Origin: Actinoplanes subtropicus
GTDB lineage: Bacteria; Actinomycetota; Actinomycetes; Mycobacteriales; Micromonosporaceae
DNA length: 64,000 nt
Assembly: GCF_000721705.1 (NCBI RefSeq)
Contig: NZ_JOJL01000007.1
Coordinates: 186,001-250,000 of the forward strand
Direction of reading: 5' to 3'
Part shown: positions 26,499 through 34,919 of the stretch, one piece after another
Layout of the letters: every line of letters begins with the position of its first letter
How positions within the stretch are numbered: position 1 is the first letter of the stretch
Notes under the pieces: model-generated
Database searches by the model: none
What the model was told of the DNA's origin: nothing
What the model saw: the letters and a program-made list of their open reading frames with translations, nothing else
Position numbers and translations under genes: made by a program

Positions 26499-27833
26499 GT
26501 GACGTCCCCAAGTGCGCCGGTTGTCACGACCGGCTATCCGTGGCCCATTGAAACCACGCGACTGGCGAACGGCCTCCGGGTCGTGGTCAGTTCGGACCGG
26601 AGTTCGCCGGTCGTCTGTGTCAATCTCTGGTACGACGTGGGCTCGCGGCACGAGCCGGACGGGCAGACCGGGTTCGCCCATCTCTTCGAGCACCTGATGT
26701 TCGAGGGGTCGGTGCATGTCCAGAAGACCGAGCACATGCGGCTGGTGCAGGGCAACGGCGGCTCGCTGAACGCGACGACGAACCCGGACCGGACCAACTA
26801 CTTCGAGACGATGCCGTCCGAGCACCTCGAGTTGGCGCTGTGGCTCGAAGCGGACCGGATGGGCGGGCTGGTGCCGGCGCTCACCCAGGAGACGCTGGAC
26901 AACCAGCGCGAGGTGGTGAAGAACGAGCGCCGCCAGCGGTACGACAACGTGCCGTACGGGGATGCCTGGCTGCGCCTGCTCGAGCTGCTCTACCCGGCGG
27001 GGCACCCGTACCACCACGCCACGATCGGGTCGATGGAGGACCTGAACGCGGCGAGCCTGGCGACCTTCAAGGCCTTCCACCAGCAGTATTACGCGCCGAA
27101 CAACTGCGTGCTCACCGTCGTGGGCGATGCCGAACCGCAGCAGGTGTACGCGCTGGCGGAGAAGTACTTCGGGGCGCTCGCGCCGGCGCCGGACATCCCG
27201 CCGGCGCCGCCCGGGCACCTCGCCGGGCCGGCCACCACGCCGGTGCGCGAGACGGTGACGGCGGCGGTGCCCGCGGCGCGGCTCTACGTGGCGCACCGGA
27301 CGCATCCGTTCGGCACCAAGGGGTACGACGCGGTCACCGTGCTCGCCACCGTGCTGGGCAACGGCCGGGGCAGCCGGCTCTACCAGCGGCTCGCCGACGG
27401 CAAGCGGATCGCCCAGCCGGACTACATCGGCTCGTACGGGGTGGACCTCGCGCACGCCCCGGCCCCGATCATCATCACCGCCACGGCGAAGGACGGCGTG
27501 GCCGTCGACGACCTCGAACAGGGGCTGGCCGAGGTGGTGGACAGCCTGGTGAGCGAGCCGGTGACCGAGGACGAGTTGGGCCGGGCCAAGGCGATGCTGA
27601 CCACGGCCTGGTGGCGGTCGCTGTCCACGGTCGGCGGGCGGGCCGACACGCTGGGCCGGTACGCGACGCAGTTCGGCGACCCGGCGACGGTGGCGTACCG
27701 GCTGCCGCAGTGGCTGGCGATCACCGCCGACGACGTGACCGAGGCGGCCGCGTACGCACTGCGGCCGGAGTCCCGGGTCACCCTGACGTACCTGCCGGAG
27801 GAAACCGAGAGCAAGGAAGGGGAAAAGGCATGA
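26499..27833 (+). CDS. M16 family zinc metallopeptidase (active subunit)
   Basis: The 444-residue protein has the inverted zinc motif HLFEH near residue 61 and the downstream Glu region ETLDNQREVVKNERRQRYDN. It resembles the catalytic chain of bacterial M16B peptidases, such as the processing-peptidase-like pairs. CAGTAT six bases before the GTG suggests a leaderless message. The stop overlaps the next gene's start (ATGA), so the two subunits are coupled and probably form a heterodimer. Confidence 0.92.
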   Translation: MTSPSAPVVTTGYPWPIETTRLANGLRVVVSSDRSSPVVCVNLWYDVGSRHEPDGQTGFAHLFEHLMFEGSVHVQKTEHMRLVQGNGGSLNATTNPDRTNYFETMPSEHLELALWLEADRMGGLVPALTQETLDNQREVVKNERRQRYDNVPYGDAWLRLLELLYPAGHPYHHATIGSMEDLNAASLATFKAFHQQYYAPNNCVLTVVGDAEPQQVYALAEKYFGALAPAPDIPPAPPGHLAGPATTPVRETVTAAVPAARLYVAHRTHPFGTKGYDAVTVLATVLGNGRGSRLYQRLADGKRIAQPDYIGSYGVDLAHAPAPIIITATAKDGVAVDDLEQGLAEVVDSLVSEPVTEDELGRAKAMLTTAWWRSLSTVGGRADTLGRYATQFGDPATVAYRLPQWLAITADDVTEAAAYALRPESRVTLTYLPEETESKEGEKA

Positions 27834-29176
27834 CGCTCGTCGCCAACCGCCCGGCGGCCGGCGCGGCCCGCCCGTACACGTTCCCGGAGATCCGCCGGGT
27901 CGCCGTGGCCGGTGGCACCGTGATCGCCGCCCACCTGCCCGGTCAGCTGCTGGCCAGCTCGATGCTGATGCTGGAGGCCGGCGCCGCGCACGAGAGCGCG
28001 GGCCGCGAGGGCACCGCCACGGTGCTCGCCAAGTCCCTGGAGGAGGGCACCAGGACCCGCGACTCGGCGGCCTACGCGCTCGCGCTCGAGGGCCTCGGCG
28101 CCGAGCTGTCCGCGGCCGTGGACTGGGATTCGTTCCGGGTCGGCGTCTCGGCGCCGGTGCCGCTGCTGCTCAGCGCCGTGCGTCTGGCCGCCGAGGCGGC
28201 CCGCACCCCGCGTCTCGACCCGGAGGATGTCACCCGGGTGCGCGACGACGAGGTGACCGCGCTGCGGATGGACTGGGCGCAGCCGGGCCCGCGCGCCGAC
28301 GCGGCCCTGCGCGCCGACCTGTTCGGGACGGCCGACCGCTACGGCCGGCCGCTGCACGGCGACCCGGCCTCGGTGGCCGCGGTGACCGTGGACGACGTGG
28401 TCGCGTACCACGAGGCCTGGCTGCGGCGGCCGGGCGTGCTGCTGGTCGCCGGCGACCTCGACACGCTCGATCTCGCGGCGCTGGGCGAGGCGGCGTTCGC
28501 CGGCACGACCGGCGCCGAGATCGCTGCCGAGGGGCCGCTGGCCTGGGATGTCCGGCGGCAGCGGCGGGTGATTCTGGTGGACCGGCCGGGCAGCGTGCAG
28601 TCGACGCTGCGGATCGGCCACCGGGCGCCGGAGCGGGCCACCCCCGACTACGTGCCGATGACGCTGGCCGCGACGGTGCTGGGCGGCGCGTTCACGTCCC
28701 GGCTGAACCACCTGATCCGGGAGGTGCGCGGCTACACGTACGGCATCCGGGGAAGTTATGCGATGAGCCGGCGCTTCGGCCGCTTCGAGGTCGCCGCGGG
28801 GGTGCAGACGGCGGTGACCGTGCCGGCCATCACCGACACGATCGGCGAGATCGCCCGCACCCAGCTGGACGGGGTGACCGAGGACGAGCTGGCGGTGGCG
28901 CGCTCGTGGCGGGCCGGCCAGCTGTCGGTGGAGATGCAGACGCCGGGGGCGATCGTCGGGGCGCTGAGCACGCTGGTGCTGCACGACCTGCCGGACGACT
29001 ACTACCCGACGCTGCGCCGGGAGTACCTGGAGGCGACCGTCGAGCAGGTGTCGAAGGCGGCCGCCGGCCATCTGCACCCGGAGGGCATGACCCTGGTGGT
29101 GGAGGGCGACGCCGCGGTGATCCGGGACGAGCTCACCGCCGCCGCCATCGGCGAGATGGTCGACGCCGAGATCTGA
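27830..29176 (+). CDS. M16 family peptidase-like protein (non-catalytic subunit)
   Basis: The 448-residue paralogue has no HxxEH motif: the equivalent region reads AHESAGREGTATVLAK. It keeps the C-terminal substrate-binding R/Y motif REVRGYTYGIRGSY near residue 305. In M16B pairs such subunits complete the cavity and bind substrate. A good GGAAAAGG box precedes the ATG inside the upstream gene's end. Confidence 0.92.
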   Translation: MTLVANRPAAGAARPYTFPEIRRVAVAGGTVIAAHLPGQLLASSMLMLEAGAAHESAGREGTATVLAKSLEEGTRTRDSAAYALALEGLGAELSAAVDWDSFRVGVSAPVPLLLSAVRLAAEAARTPRLDPEDVTRVRDDEVTALRMDWAQPGPRADAALRADLFGTADRYGRPLHGDPASVAAVTVDDVVAYHEAWLRRPGVLLVAGDLDTLDLAALGEAAFAGTTGAEIAAEGPLAWDVRRQRRVILVDRPGSVQSTLRIGHRAPERATPDYVPMTLAATVLGGAFTSRLNHLIREVRGYTYGIRGSYAMSRRFGRFEVAAGVQTAVTVPAITDTIGEIARTQLDGVTEDELAVARSWRAGQLSVEMQTPGAIVGALSTLVLHDLPDDYYPTLRREYLEATVEQVSKAAAGHLHPEGMTLVVEGDAAVIRDELTAAAIGEMVDAEI

Positions 29177-29190
29177 CAAAACGGGCGGCC

Positions 29191-30150
29191 ATGAGGATCA
29201 CCAGCACGGCCCGGTGGAGGATCTTCGGGGTCGTGCTGGTGCTTCCGGGGCTGATCTGGGCGGTGATCCGCCTGTTCGGCCTCGAGCGCGGCTGGCTCGT
29301 CCAGCTGATGGCGTTCACGCCGTATGCCGCGGCGGCGGCCGTGGCGCCGGCGGTGATCGCGCTGGTGGGCCGGCGGTGGCTGATCGCCACGGTCGGCGCG
29401 GTCGCGGCGCTGGTGCTGGCCGGGTGCGTGCTTCCGCGGGCGATTCCGGACCGCGACCGTGGGCCCGCGACCGGGTTCGGCCTGACCGTTATGACGATCA
29501 ACATGTATGTCGGGCAGGCTGATCCGAGTGCGATCGTGGGGCTCGTCCGCGAGGACGACGTGTCGATCCTGGCGGTGCAGGAGTTCACCGCGCCGGCCAG
29601 GGACGGGTTCGCGGCGGCCGGCCTCGGCAAGCTGCTCCCGTACAACGCGCTCGCGGACGACCCGGCGCACGGCACCACCGGGTCCGGGCTCTATTCGCGC
29701 TTTCCGATGAGCGGTCCGGGTGCCGAGCGGGGAAAGGGCGGAAACCTTCAGGCGTACGCGACGATTCAGCCCCCACAGGCCAGGGCGCTGGCCGTGGAAT
29801 CGGCTCATCCGCTGGCCCCGTACGCGGAATCGGCTCTGCCCTTGTGGCGTGCGGATCTCGCGGCCGAACCCGTCCCGGAATCGCCGGGGCCGCTGCGGGT
29901 TCTGCTCGGGGATTTCAACTCGACGCTCGACCATGCGCCGGTGCGGGCGCTGATTCGGCGCGGCTATCGGGATGCGGCCGACGCGGTCGGCGCGGGGCTG
30001 GTGCCGACGTGGGGCACGCATGTTCCGCCGATCACGCTCGACCACGTTCTCGTCGACAAGCGGATCGGCGTACGCGAGGTGTCGGTGCATCGGGTCGCCG
30101 GGAGCGACCACCGGGCGGTGATCGCCACGCTGACCGTGCCGATGTCGTGA
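29191..30150 (+). CDS. Endonuclease/exonuclease/phosphatase family membrane protein 1
   Basis: The 319-residue protein has three N-terminal transmembrane segments (FGVVLVLPGLIWAVIRL, FTPYAAAAAVAPAVIALV, ATVGAVAALVLAGCVLP) and a C-terminal EEP domain facing outward by prediction. Motifs are MTINMYVG, VQEFT (metal Glu), LLGDFNSTLDHAP (catalytic Asp/Asn) and GSDHRAVIA (terminal Asp-His). The family includes phosphodiesterases and nucleases; the substrate is unknown. It is 14 bases after the M16 pair and is followed by a close paralogue. Confidence 0.85.
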   Translation: MRITSTARWRIFGVVLVLPGLIWAVIRLFGLERGWLVQLMAFTPYAAAAAVAPAVIALVGRRWLIATVGAVAALVLAGCVLPRAIPDRDRGPATGFGLTVMTINMYVGQADPSAIVGLVREDDVSILAVQEFTAPARDGFAAAGLGKLLPYNALADDPAHGTTGSGLYSRFPMSGPGAERGKGGNLQAYATIQPPQARALAVESAHPLAPYAESALPLWRADLAAEPVPESPGPLRVLLGDFNSTLDHAPVRALIRRGYRDAADAVGAGLVPTWGTHVPPITLDHVLVDKRIGVREVSVHRVAGSDHRAVIATLTVPMS

Positions 30151-30214
30151 AGGTGTCGTGCAGGCTCGGTGCGAGCGTGGGCCGCGCCCGGCCGGTGGTC
30201 GATAGCGTCGCGTC

Positions 30215-31213
30215 ATGACGATCATGGGGGTAGCGCCGGAGACCCGACCGGCCCGGAACCGACGAAGGGTTGCCGTGACCGTACTGATCTGGCTACTGAT
30301 CCTGCCCGGCCTGCTGTGGGCGCTCGTCCGGCTCGGCGGTCTCGACCGCGGGCCGCTGGTGCAGTTGCTGTCCTTCACGCCGTACGTCGCGGCCTGGTCG
30401 CTGGTGCCCGCCGCGGTGGCACTGGGCACCCGGCGCTGGTCGGCCGCCGCGCTCGCGATCGTCGTCGTGGCGCTGTTCGCCTCCTTCGTGCTGCCGCGGG
30501 TCGTTGCGGGCGGGCGCGGGCCGACCGACGGCGTGCGGCTGCGGGTGATGACCAGCAATCTGCTGCTCGGCGGGGCGGACGCGAATGTCATCGTCGAGCT
30601 GGTCCGCGACCACGACGTCGACGTGCTGGCCGTGCAGGAGTTCACTCCGGACGCCAAGGACGCGCTGGCCAAGGCCGGTCTCGGCGACCTGTTGCCGTAT
30701 GCGTCGCTGGCCGACGAGCCGGGCTCGCCGGGCTCCGGCCTCTACACCCGATTTCCCCTGCGCCAGGCGGGAAGCCAGCGCAATCAGGGTGGCTTCCAGC
30801 AGGCGTACGGGGTGATCGAGCCGCCCGGCGCGGGGACGCTGCTGGTCGAGTCGGCGCATCCGATGGCACCGTGGGCGCCGAAGGCCAACGGCGACTGGCG
30901 GCGGGACCTGGCCGCCGAGCCGGCGGCCGACCCGGGCGGCACTCCCCGGATCCTGCTGGGCGACTTCAATTCGACGCTCGACCACGCGCCGCTGCGGCAG
31001 CTGATCGCCACCGGCTACCGGGACGCCGGGGCGGCCACCGGGCAGGGCCTGGTGCCGACCTGGCCGTACGCGGAGCACCCGGGCATCCCCGGGGTCACCA
31101 TCGACCACGTGCTCGTCGACCGGCGGATCGGCGTACGGCAGATGAGCGTGCATCGGATCCCGCGGAGCGACCACCGGGCCATCGTCGCGGAGTTGATCGT
31201 GCCGAAGGCATGA
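30215..31213 (+). CDS. Endonuclease/exonuclease/phosphatase family membrane protein 2
   Basis: The 332-residue protein is a tandem paralogue of the preceding gene with the same plan: three transmembrane segments, then MTSNLLLGG, VQEFTPDAKDALAKAGLGDL, LLGDFNSTLDHAPL and RSDHRAIVAEL. All expected catalytic residues are present in both copies, so neither looks dead. TAGCGT lies 6 bases before the ATG, suggesting its own leaderless promoter. The stop overlaps the GNAT start. Confidence 0.85.
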   Translation: MTIMGVAPETRPARNRRRVAVTVLIWLLILPGLLWALVRLGGLDRGPLVQLLSFTPYVAAWSLVPAAVALGTRRWSAAALAIVVVALFASFVLPRVVAGGRGPTDGVRLRVMTSNLLLGGADANVIVELVRDHDVDVLAVQEFTPDAKDALAKAGLGDLLPYASLADEPGSPGSGLYTRFPLRQAGSQRNQGGFQQAYGVIEPPGAGTLLVESAHPMAPWAPKANGDWRRDLAAEPAADPGGTPRILLGDFNSTLDHAPLRQLIATGYRDAGAATGQGLVPTWPYAEHPGIPGVTIDHVLVDRRIGVRQMSVHRIPRSDHRAIVAELIVPKA

Positions 31214-31755
31214 TGGCTGTCGTGACCACCCCCACCGTCGTGACCACCCGCCTCGTCGCCACGAGCGACGCACCCGAACTGGCCGCCGTGCTCGCCGCGA
31301 ACCGCGAGTTCCTCGCCCCCTACGAGCCGTTCCGGCCGGAGGAGTTCTACACCGCCGAGGGCCAGCGCACCTATCTGGAGGACGTGCTGCGGACGACCGC
31401 GGCCGGGCTGACCTTCCCGCACGTGATCGTCGACGGGGGCCGGATCGTCGGCCGGATCACCCTCAGCGGCATCACCCGCGGCCCGTTCCAGTCGGCGAGC
31501 GTCGGCTACTGGGTGGCCGAGTCGGCGAACGGGCGCGGCGTGGCCTCCGCGGCGCTGGCCCGGATCCTGCGGATCGCCTTCGACGAGCTGGGCCTGCACC
31601 GGGTCGAGGCGGGCACGATGGTGCACAACGCCGCGTCCCAGCGGGTGCTGCGGCGCAACGGGTTCCGCCAGTACGGGCTGGCGCCGCGCTACCTGAAGAT
31701 CGACGGCGAGTGGCGGGACCACATCCTGTTCCAGCGGCTGGCCGACGACGAGTAA
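31210..31755 (+). CDS. RimJ/RimL-type GNAT acetyltransferase
   Basis: The 181-residue protein follows the ribosomal-protein-alanine acetyltransferase pattern: VGRITLSGITRGPFQSASVG, the acetyl-CoA loop NGRGVASAAL near residue 109 and the C-terminal NAASQRVLRRNGFRQYG. Members acetylate ribosomal protein N-termini or small molecules; the substrate is not known. ATG 31210 overlaps the upstream stop; ATG 31213 is an alternative. Confidence 0.85.
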   Translation: MMAVVTTPTVVTTRLVATSDAPELAAVLAANREFLAPYEPFRPEEFYTAEGQRTYLEDVLRTTAAGLTFPHVIVDGGRIVGRITLSGITRGPFQSASVGYWVAESANGRGVASAALARILRIAFDELGLHRVEAGTMVHNAASQRVLRRNGFRQYGLAPRYLKIDGEWRDHILFQRLADDE

Positions 31756-31765
31756 ATCGGCTGCG

Positions 31766-31789
31766 GGGCCGCCATGGCGGCCCTATCAT
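31766..31789 (+). promoter_or_regulatory. Promoter with palindromic operator upstream of the ThrRS-like leader
   Basis: GGGCCGCC-AT-GGCGGCCC (31766-31783) is a perfect palindrome that fills the spacer directly before TATCAT (31784-31789). TATCAT lies 7 bases before the leader-peptide ATG, so the transcript probably starts at that codon. The palindrome may be an operator, or the terminator of the GNAT gene. Confidence 0.5.
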
Positions 31790-31796
31790 CGGCGGC

Positions 31797-31850
31797 ATGA
31801 TGCTGTGCTGGTCGATCACGACGACGCCGGAGAAGTCCCGGCGTTGCTGA
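31797..31850 (+). CDS. Threonine leader peptide of the ThrRS-like gene
   Basis: A 17-residue open frame, MMLCWSITTTPEKSRRC, is followed by TGA 73 bases before the synthetase start. Ile and three consecutive Thr codons (ATC ACG ACG ACG) recall amino-acid leader peptides that sense charged tRNA by ribosome stalling. ACGCCGG (31824-31830) and CCGGCGT (31838-31844) form a 7-bp hairpin that starts on the third Thr codon, so a stalled ribosome would prevent it from forming. The predicted TATCAT promoter makes the message leaderless. The peptide is inferred, not proven. Confidence 0.6.
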   Translation: MMLCWSITTTPEKSRRC

Positions 31851-31862
31851 CCTAGTGCACAC

Positions 31863-31920
31863 GACCCCGGGCGAGATGCCCGGGGCTTGGGGTCTCGCCT
31901 GCGTTGATCAAGGAGACCCC
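31863..31920 (+). promoter_or_regulatory. Mutually exclusive leader hairpins covering the ThrRS-like ribosome binding site
   Basis: Three pairings are possible. CCCCGGGC/GCCCGGGG (31865-31872 with 31878-31885) forms a hairpin. GGGGTCTC/GAGACCCC (31889-31896 with 31913-31920) buries the AGGAG at 31911-31915. GACCCC (31863-31868) can instead pair with GGGGTC (31889-31894), which would free the binding site but break the first hairpin. This is the logic of a translational switch. I see no T-box consensus. Confidence 0.55.
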
Positions 31921-31923
31921 GCC

Positions 31924-33168
31924 ATGCAAGCCGAAAACGTGCACGTCGACCATCGCAAGCTCGGGCGCGAGCTCGACCTCTTCGACTCCGACCCGCTGAT
32001 CGGCGCCGGCCTGCCGTTCTGGCTGCCGGCCGGCGCGGCGGCCCGCCACGAGGTGGAGTCGTTCCTCTACGAGCTGGAGCGGCGCGCCGGCTACCAGCAC
32101 GTCTACTCCCCCGCCCTGGGCAAGAAGCAGATGTACGAGTTGTCCGGGCACTGGAAGAACTTCGCCGACGACATGTTCCCGCCGATGGCGCTCGGCGGCG
32201 ACGAACTGGTGCTGCGGCCGAGCCTGTGCCCGCACCACGCGCTGATCTTCAAGGCCCGGCAGCGGTCCTATCGCGACCTGCCGCTGCGGATCGCCGAGCT
32301 GGGGCCGATGTACCGGGCCGAGCGGTCGGGCGTGCTGGGCGGCCTGTCCCGGGTGCGCTCGATCCAGCTCAACGACTCGCACATCTTCTGCGCCCTGGAC
32401 CAGGTCGGCTCCGAGGTGGCCGGGGTGTTGCGGCTGATGCGGGTCGCCCATCGGGCACTCGGCATGGAGCCCTCGTCGGTCCGGCTCTCGCTGCGGGGCG
32501 ACGGCGGAAAATACGCGGGAAACGACGACATGTGGGAGCGGGCGTCGGCGCTGCTGCGGTCTGCACTGGATTTGTCCGAAATTTCGTATGAAGAGGTGGA
32601 AGGTGAGGCAGCCTTCTACGGCCCGAAGATCGACATCCAGATCGAGGATGCGGCCGGGCGGGAGTGGAGCCTGTCCACCATCCAGATCGACTTCCACATG
32701 CCGGCGCAGTTCGACCTGTCGTTCCGGAACGCCGCGGGCGAGCGGGAGCGGCCGGTGATGGTGCACCGCAGCCTGGCCGGGTCGATGGAGCGGCTCTTCG
32801 GGCATCTCATCGAGCTGCACGGCGGGGCGTTTCCGCTCTGGTACGCGCCGGTGCAGCTGGACGTGTTGCCGATCTCCGACGACCAGGCGGCGGCCGCGGG
32901 CGCCGTGCGGGACCGGGCGATCGAGGCGGGGCTGCGCGCGGAGGTCCACCACGACGGGTCGATCGGGGCACGCATTCGTGCGGCCGCCGACCGGAAGATC
33001 CCGTACGCGGGAATCGTCGGCAAGCGTGAGGCGGCGGACGGCCTGATCGCTCTTCGCCTGCGCGACGGACGTCAGTTGCCGGTGATGCCGGCGGCGGAGG
33101 CGATCGCGCTGATCGCCTCCGCCTCGGCCGAGTCTCAGGCGGGCGTGGACGTGCGGGCCAGGCCATAG
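31924..33168 (+). CDS. Threonyl-tRNA synthetase paralogue lacking the TGS and editing domains
   Basis: The 414-residue protein contains only the class II catalytic core and the anticodon-binding domain, against 600-690 residues for normal bacterial ThrRS. Motif 2 reads GPMYRAERSGVLGGL and motif 3 HRSLAGSMERL. The zinc ligands seem kept: Cys in RPSLCPHH, His in NDSHIFC and His in VMVHRSL. Without the N-terminal editing domain it could not clear Ser-tRNA(Thr). Such paralogues act as inhibitor-resistant, stress-induced or specialised enzymes. AAGGAGA lies 9 bases before the ATG, inside a hairpin. Its end overlaps convergent cimA by 34 bases. Confidence 0.9.
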   Translation: MQAENVHVDHRKLGRELDLFDSDPLIGAGLPFWLPAGAAARHEVESFLYELERRAGYQHVYSPALGKKQMYELSGHWKNFADDMFPPMALGGDELVLRPSLCPHHALIFKARQRSYRDLPLRIAELGPMYRAERSGVLGGLSRVRSIQLNDSHIFCALDQVGSEVAGVLRLMRVAHRALGMEPSSVRLSLRGDGGKYAGNDDMWERASALLRSALDLSEISYEEVEGEAAFYGPKIDIQIEDAAGREWSLSTIQIDFHMPAQFDLSFRNAAGERERPVMVHRSLAGSMERLFGHLIELHGGAFPLWYAPVQLDVLPISDDQAAAAGAVRDRAIEAGLRAEVHHDGSIGARIRAAADRKIPYAGIVGKREAADGLIALRLRDGRQLPVMPAAEAIALIASASAESQAGVDVRARP

Positions 33169-34721
33169 GTCAGGGCGTCGACCAGCGCGACCCAGCTGGC
33201 CTCGACGATGTTCTCGTGCACGCCCACCGTGGTCCACTCGCGCTCGTGGTCGCCGGTCTCCAGCAGCACCCGGGTGACCGCGTTGGTGCCGTGGCTGCCC
33301 TCCAGGATGCGCACCTTGTAGTCGGTCAGCTCGACGGTCTTGAGCTGCGGGTAGTGCTGGGTCAATGCCACCCGCAGCGCCTCGTCGAGCGCGTTGACCG
33401 GGCCGACGCCCTCGGCGGTGGCGATCACCCGCTCGCCGCGGACGCGTACCTTCACGGTCGCCTCGGAGACCACCGCGCCGTCCTCGCGGTGCTCGACCAG
33501 CACCCGGTACGACTCGAGGGCGAACGGCCGGGCGTACGCCCGACCCGGCAACTCGCCGCGCACCAGCAGCTCGAACGAGGCGTCGGCGGCCTCGAACGAC
33601 CAGCCGGCCGCCTCGAGGTCCTTGACCTTTTGGGTGATCGTGGAGAGTTCGTCCGGGTGGCCGGCCAGGTCCAGCCCGAGCTCCCTGCTCTTGAGCTCGA
33701 TGCTGGCCCGGCCGGCCATCTCCGTCACCAGGATCCGCATGTCGTTGCCTACCACCGACGGGTCGACGTGGTTGTAGAGCAGCGGATCCACCTTGATCGC
33801 GCTCGCGTGCAACCCCGCCTTGTGAGCGAAAGCCGCGGCCCCGACGTAGGCCTGGTGGGTGTCGGGGGCGATGTTGGCGATCTCGGCGAGCGCGGTGGAG
33901 ACCCGCGTCGCCTTCTCGAGGCACCCGTCCGGTAGGACCTGGAGCCCAAGCTTGAGCTGGACGTTGCTGACCGTGGCGAACAGGTCGGCGTTGCCGGGGC
34001 GCTCGCCGTACCCGTTCGCGGTGCACTGGAAATGCTTCACGCCCGCCTCGACCGCGGCGATCGTGTTCGCGACCGCGCAGGAGGTGTCGTTCTGGCAGTG
34101 GATGCCGAGCCGGTCGGCGGTCACGCCGGTCCGCTCGGTCACCTCCTGGATGGCCTTGGTGACCATCGACGGGAGCATGCCGCCGTTGGTGTCGCACATG
34201 ACGACCCGCTCGGCGCCGCCCTCGAAGGCGGCCCGCACCACGCTCGCCGTGTACGCGGGGTCGTAGCGGAAGCCGTCGAAGAAGTGCTCGCAGTCGAGGA
34301 AGACCCGGCGGCCGTTCTCGACGAAGTACGCCACGGTGTCCCGGACCATCGCGAGGTTCTCCTCGCCGGTGGTGCGCAGCGCCCGCTCGACGTGCCGGAT
34401 GTCCGACTTGGCGACCAGGCAGACCACCGGGGTCCCGGCGTCCAGCAGGGCCTGCACCTGCGGGTCCTTCGCCACGTCGACGCCGGCCTTGCGGGTCGCG
34501 CCGAACGCGACGAGCAGCGCGTTCCTGAGGTCGAGCTCGGTCTTGGCCCGTTCGAAGAACTCGGTGTCCTTGGGCATGGCGCCGGGCCAGCCGCCCTCGA
34601 TGAAGCCCACGCCGAACTCGTCGAGCAGGCGCGCGACCGCCAGCTTGTCGGCGACCGAGTAGCTGATGCCCTCGCGCTGCCCGCCGTCTCGCAGGGTCGT
34701 GTCGAAGACCTGGTACTCCAT
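33135..34721 (-). CDS. cimA: Citramalate synthase
   Basis: CimA condenses pyruvate and acetyl-CoA to (R)-citramalate, an entry to isoleucine that bypasses threonine deaminase. The 528-residue protein has the DRE-TIM features DTTLRDGGQREGISYS at the N-terminus, HCQNDTSCAVAN near residue 195 and GNADLFATV, plus the C-terminal LeuA dimer/regulatory domain. DTTLRDGGQ and the length point to the CimA subgroup rather than isopropylmalate synthase. Transcription must pass a leader peptide and an intrinsic terminator upstream. Confidence 0.92.
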   Translation of the reverse strand: MEYQVFDTTLRDGGQREGISYSVADKLAVARLLDEFGVGFIEGGWPGAMPKDTEFFERAKTELDLRNALLVAFGATRKAGVDVAKDPQVQALLDAGTPVVCLVAKSDIRHVERALRTTGEENLAMVRDTVAYFVENGRRVFLDCEHFFDGFRYDPAYTASVVRAAFEGGAERVVMCDTNGGMLPSMVTKAIQEVTERTGVTADRLGIHCQNDTSCAVANTIAAVEAGVKHFQCTANGYGERPGNADLFATVSNVQLKLGLQVLPDGCLEKATRVSTALAEIANIAPDTHQAYVGAAAFAHKAGLHASAIKVDPLLYNHVDPSVVGNDMRILVTEMAGRASIELKSRELGLDLAGHPDELSTITQKVKDLEAAGWSFEAADASFELLVRGELPGRAYARPFALESYRVLVEHREDGAVVSEATVKVRVRGERVIATAEGVGPVNALDEALRVALTQHYPQLKTVELTDYKVRILEGSHGTNAVTRVLLETGDHEREWTTVGVHENIVEASWVALVDALTYGLARTSTPA

Positions 34722-34762
34722 GGGAGTCGTTTCCCTTCCGAGGATGTGGTGGCCCAACAAAA

Positions 34763-34788
34763 AGACCCCCCGCGGATGCGGGAGGTCT
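34763..34788 (-). terminator. Attenuator terminator in the cimA leader
   Basis: On the minus strand AGACCTCCCGC and GCGGGGGGTCT form an 11-bp stem with one G-U pair and a 4-base loop, followed directly by TTTTTGTTG. It lies 41 bases before the cimA start and 28 bases after the leader-peptide stop. Confidence 0.88.
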
Positions 34789-34816
34789 GCGCGTCGGCGA
34801 GGAGTCAGCCGGCGCG

Positions 34817-34861
34817 CTAGGTGCCAATAATGAGCACGAGACGGGTCACGGAATGAAGCAT
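34817..34861 (-). CDS. Branched-chain amino acid leader peptide of cimA
   Basis: A 14-residue open frame, MLHSVTRLVLIIGT, ends in TAG just upstream of the intrinsic terminator. The run Leu-Val-Leu-Ile-Ile holds all three branched-chain amino acids, so ribosome stalling when any is scarce should favour read-through into cimA. It is analogous to known ilv and leu attenuators. Expression is inferred from this layout. Confidence 0.8.
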   Translation of the reverse strand: MLHSVTRLVLIIGT

Positions 34862-34919
34862 GCCACTAACGGCCTTCGTAGGAAGCCTTGTTCCACCTAT
34901 CGAGACTAGGTTCAGGGGT

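Noticed and set aside
31790..31923. T-box riboswitch before the ThrRS-like gene
   Set aside because: I see neither the conserved T-box sequence nor a Stem I specifier structure; the leader-peptide interpretation fits better.
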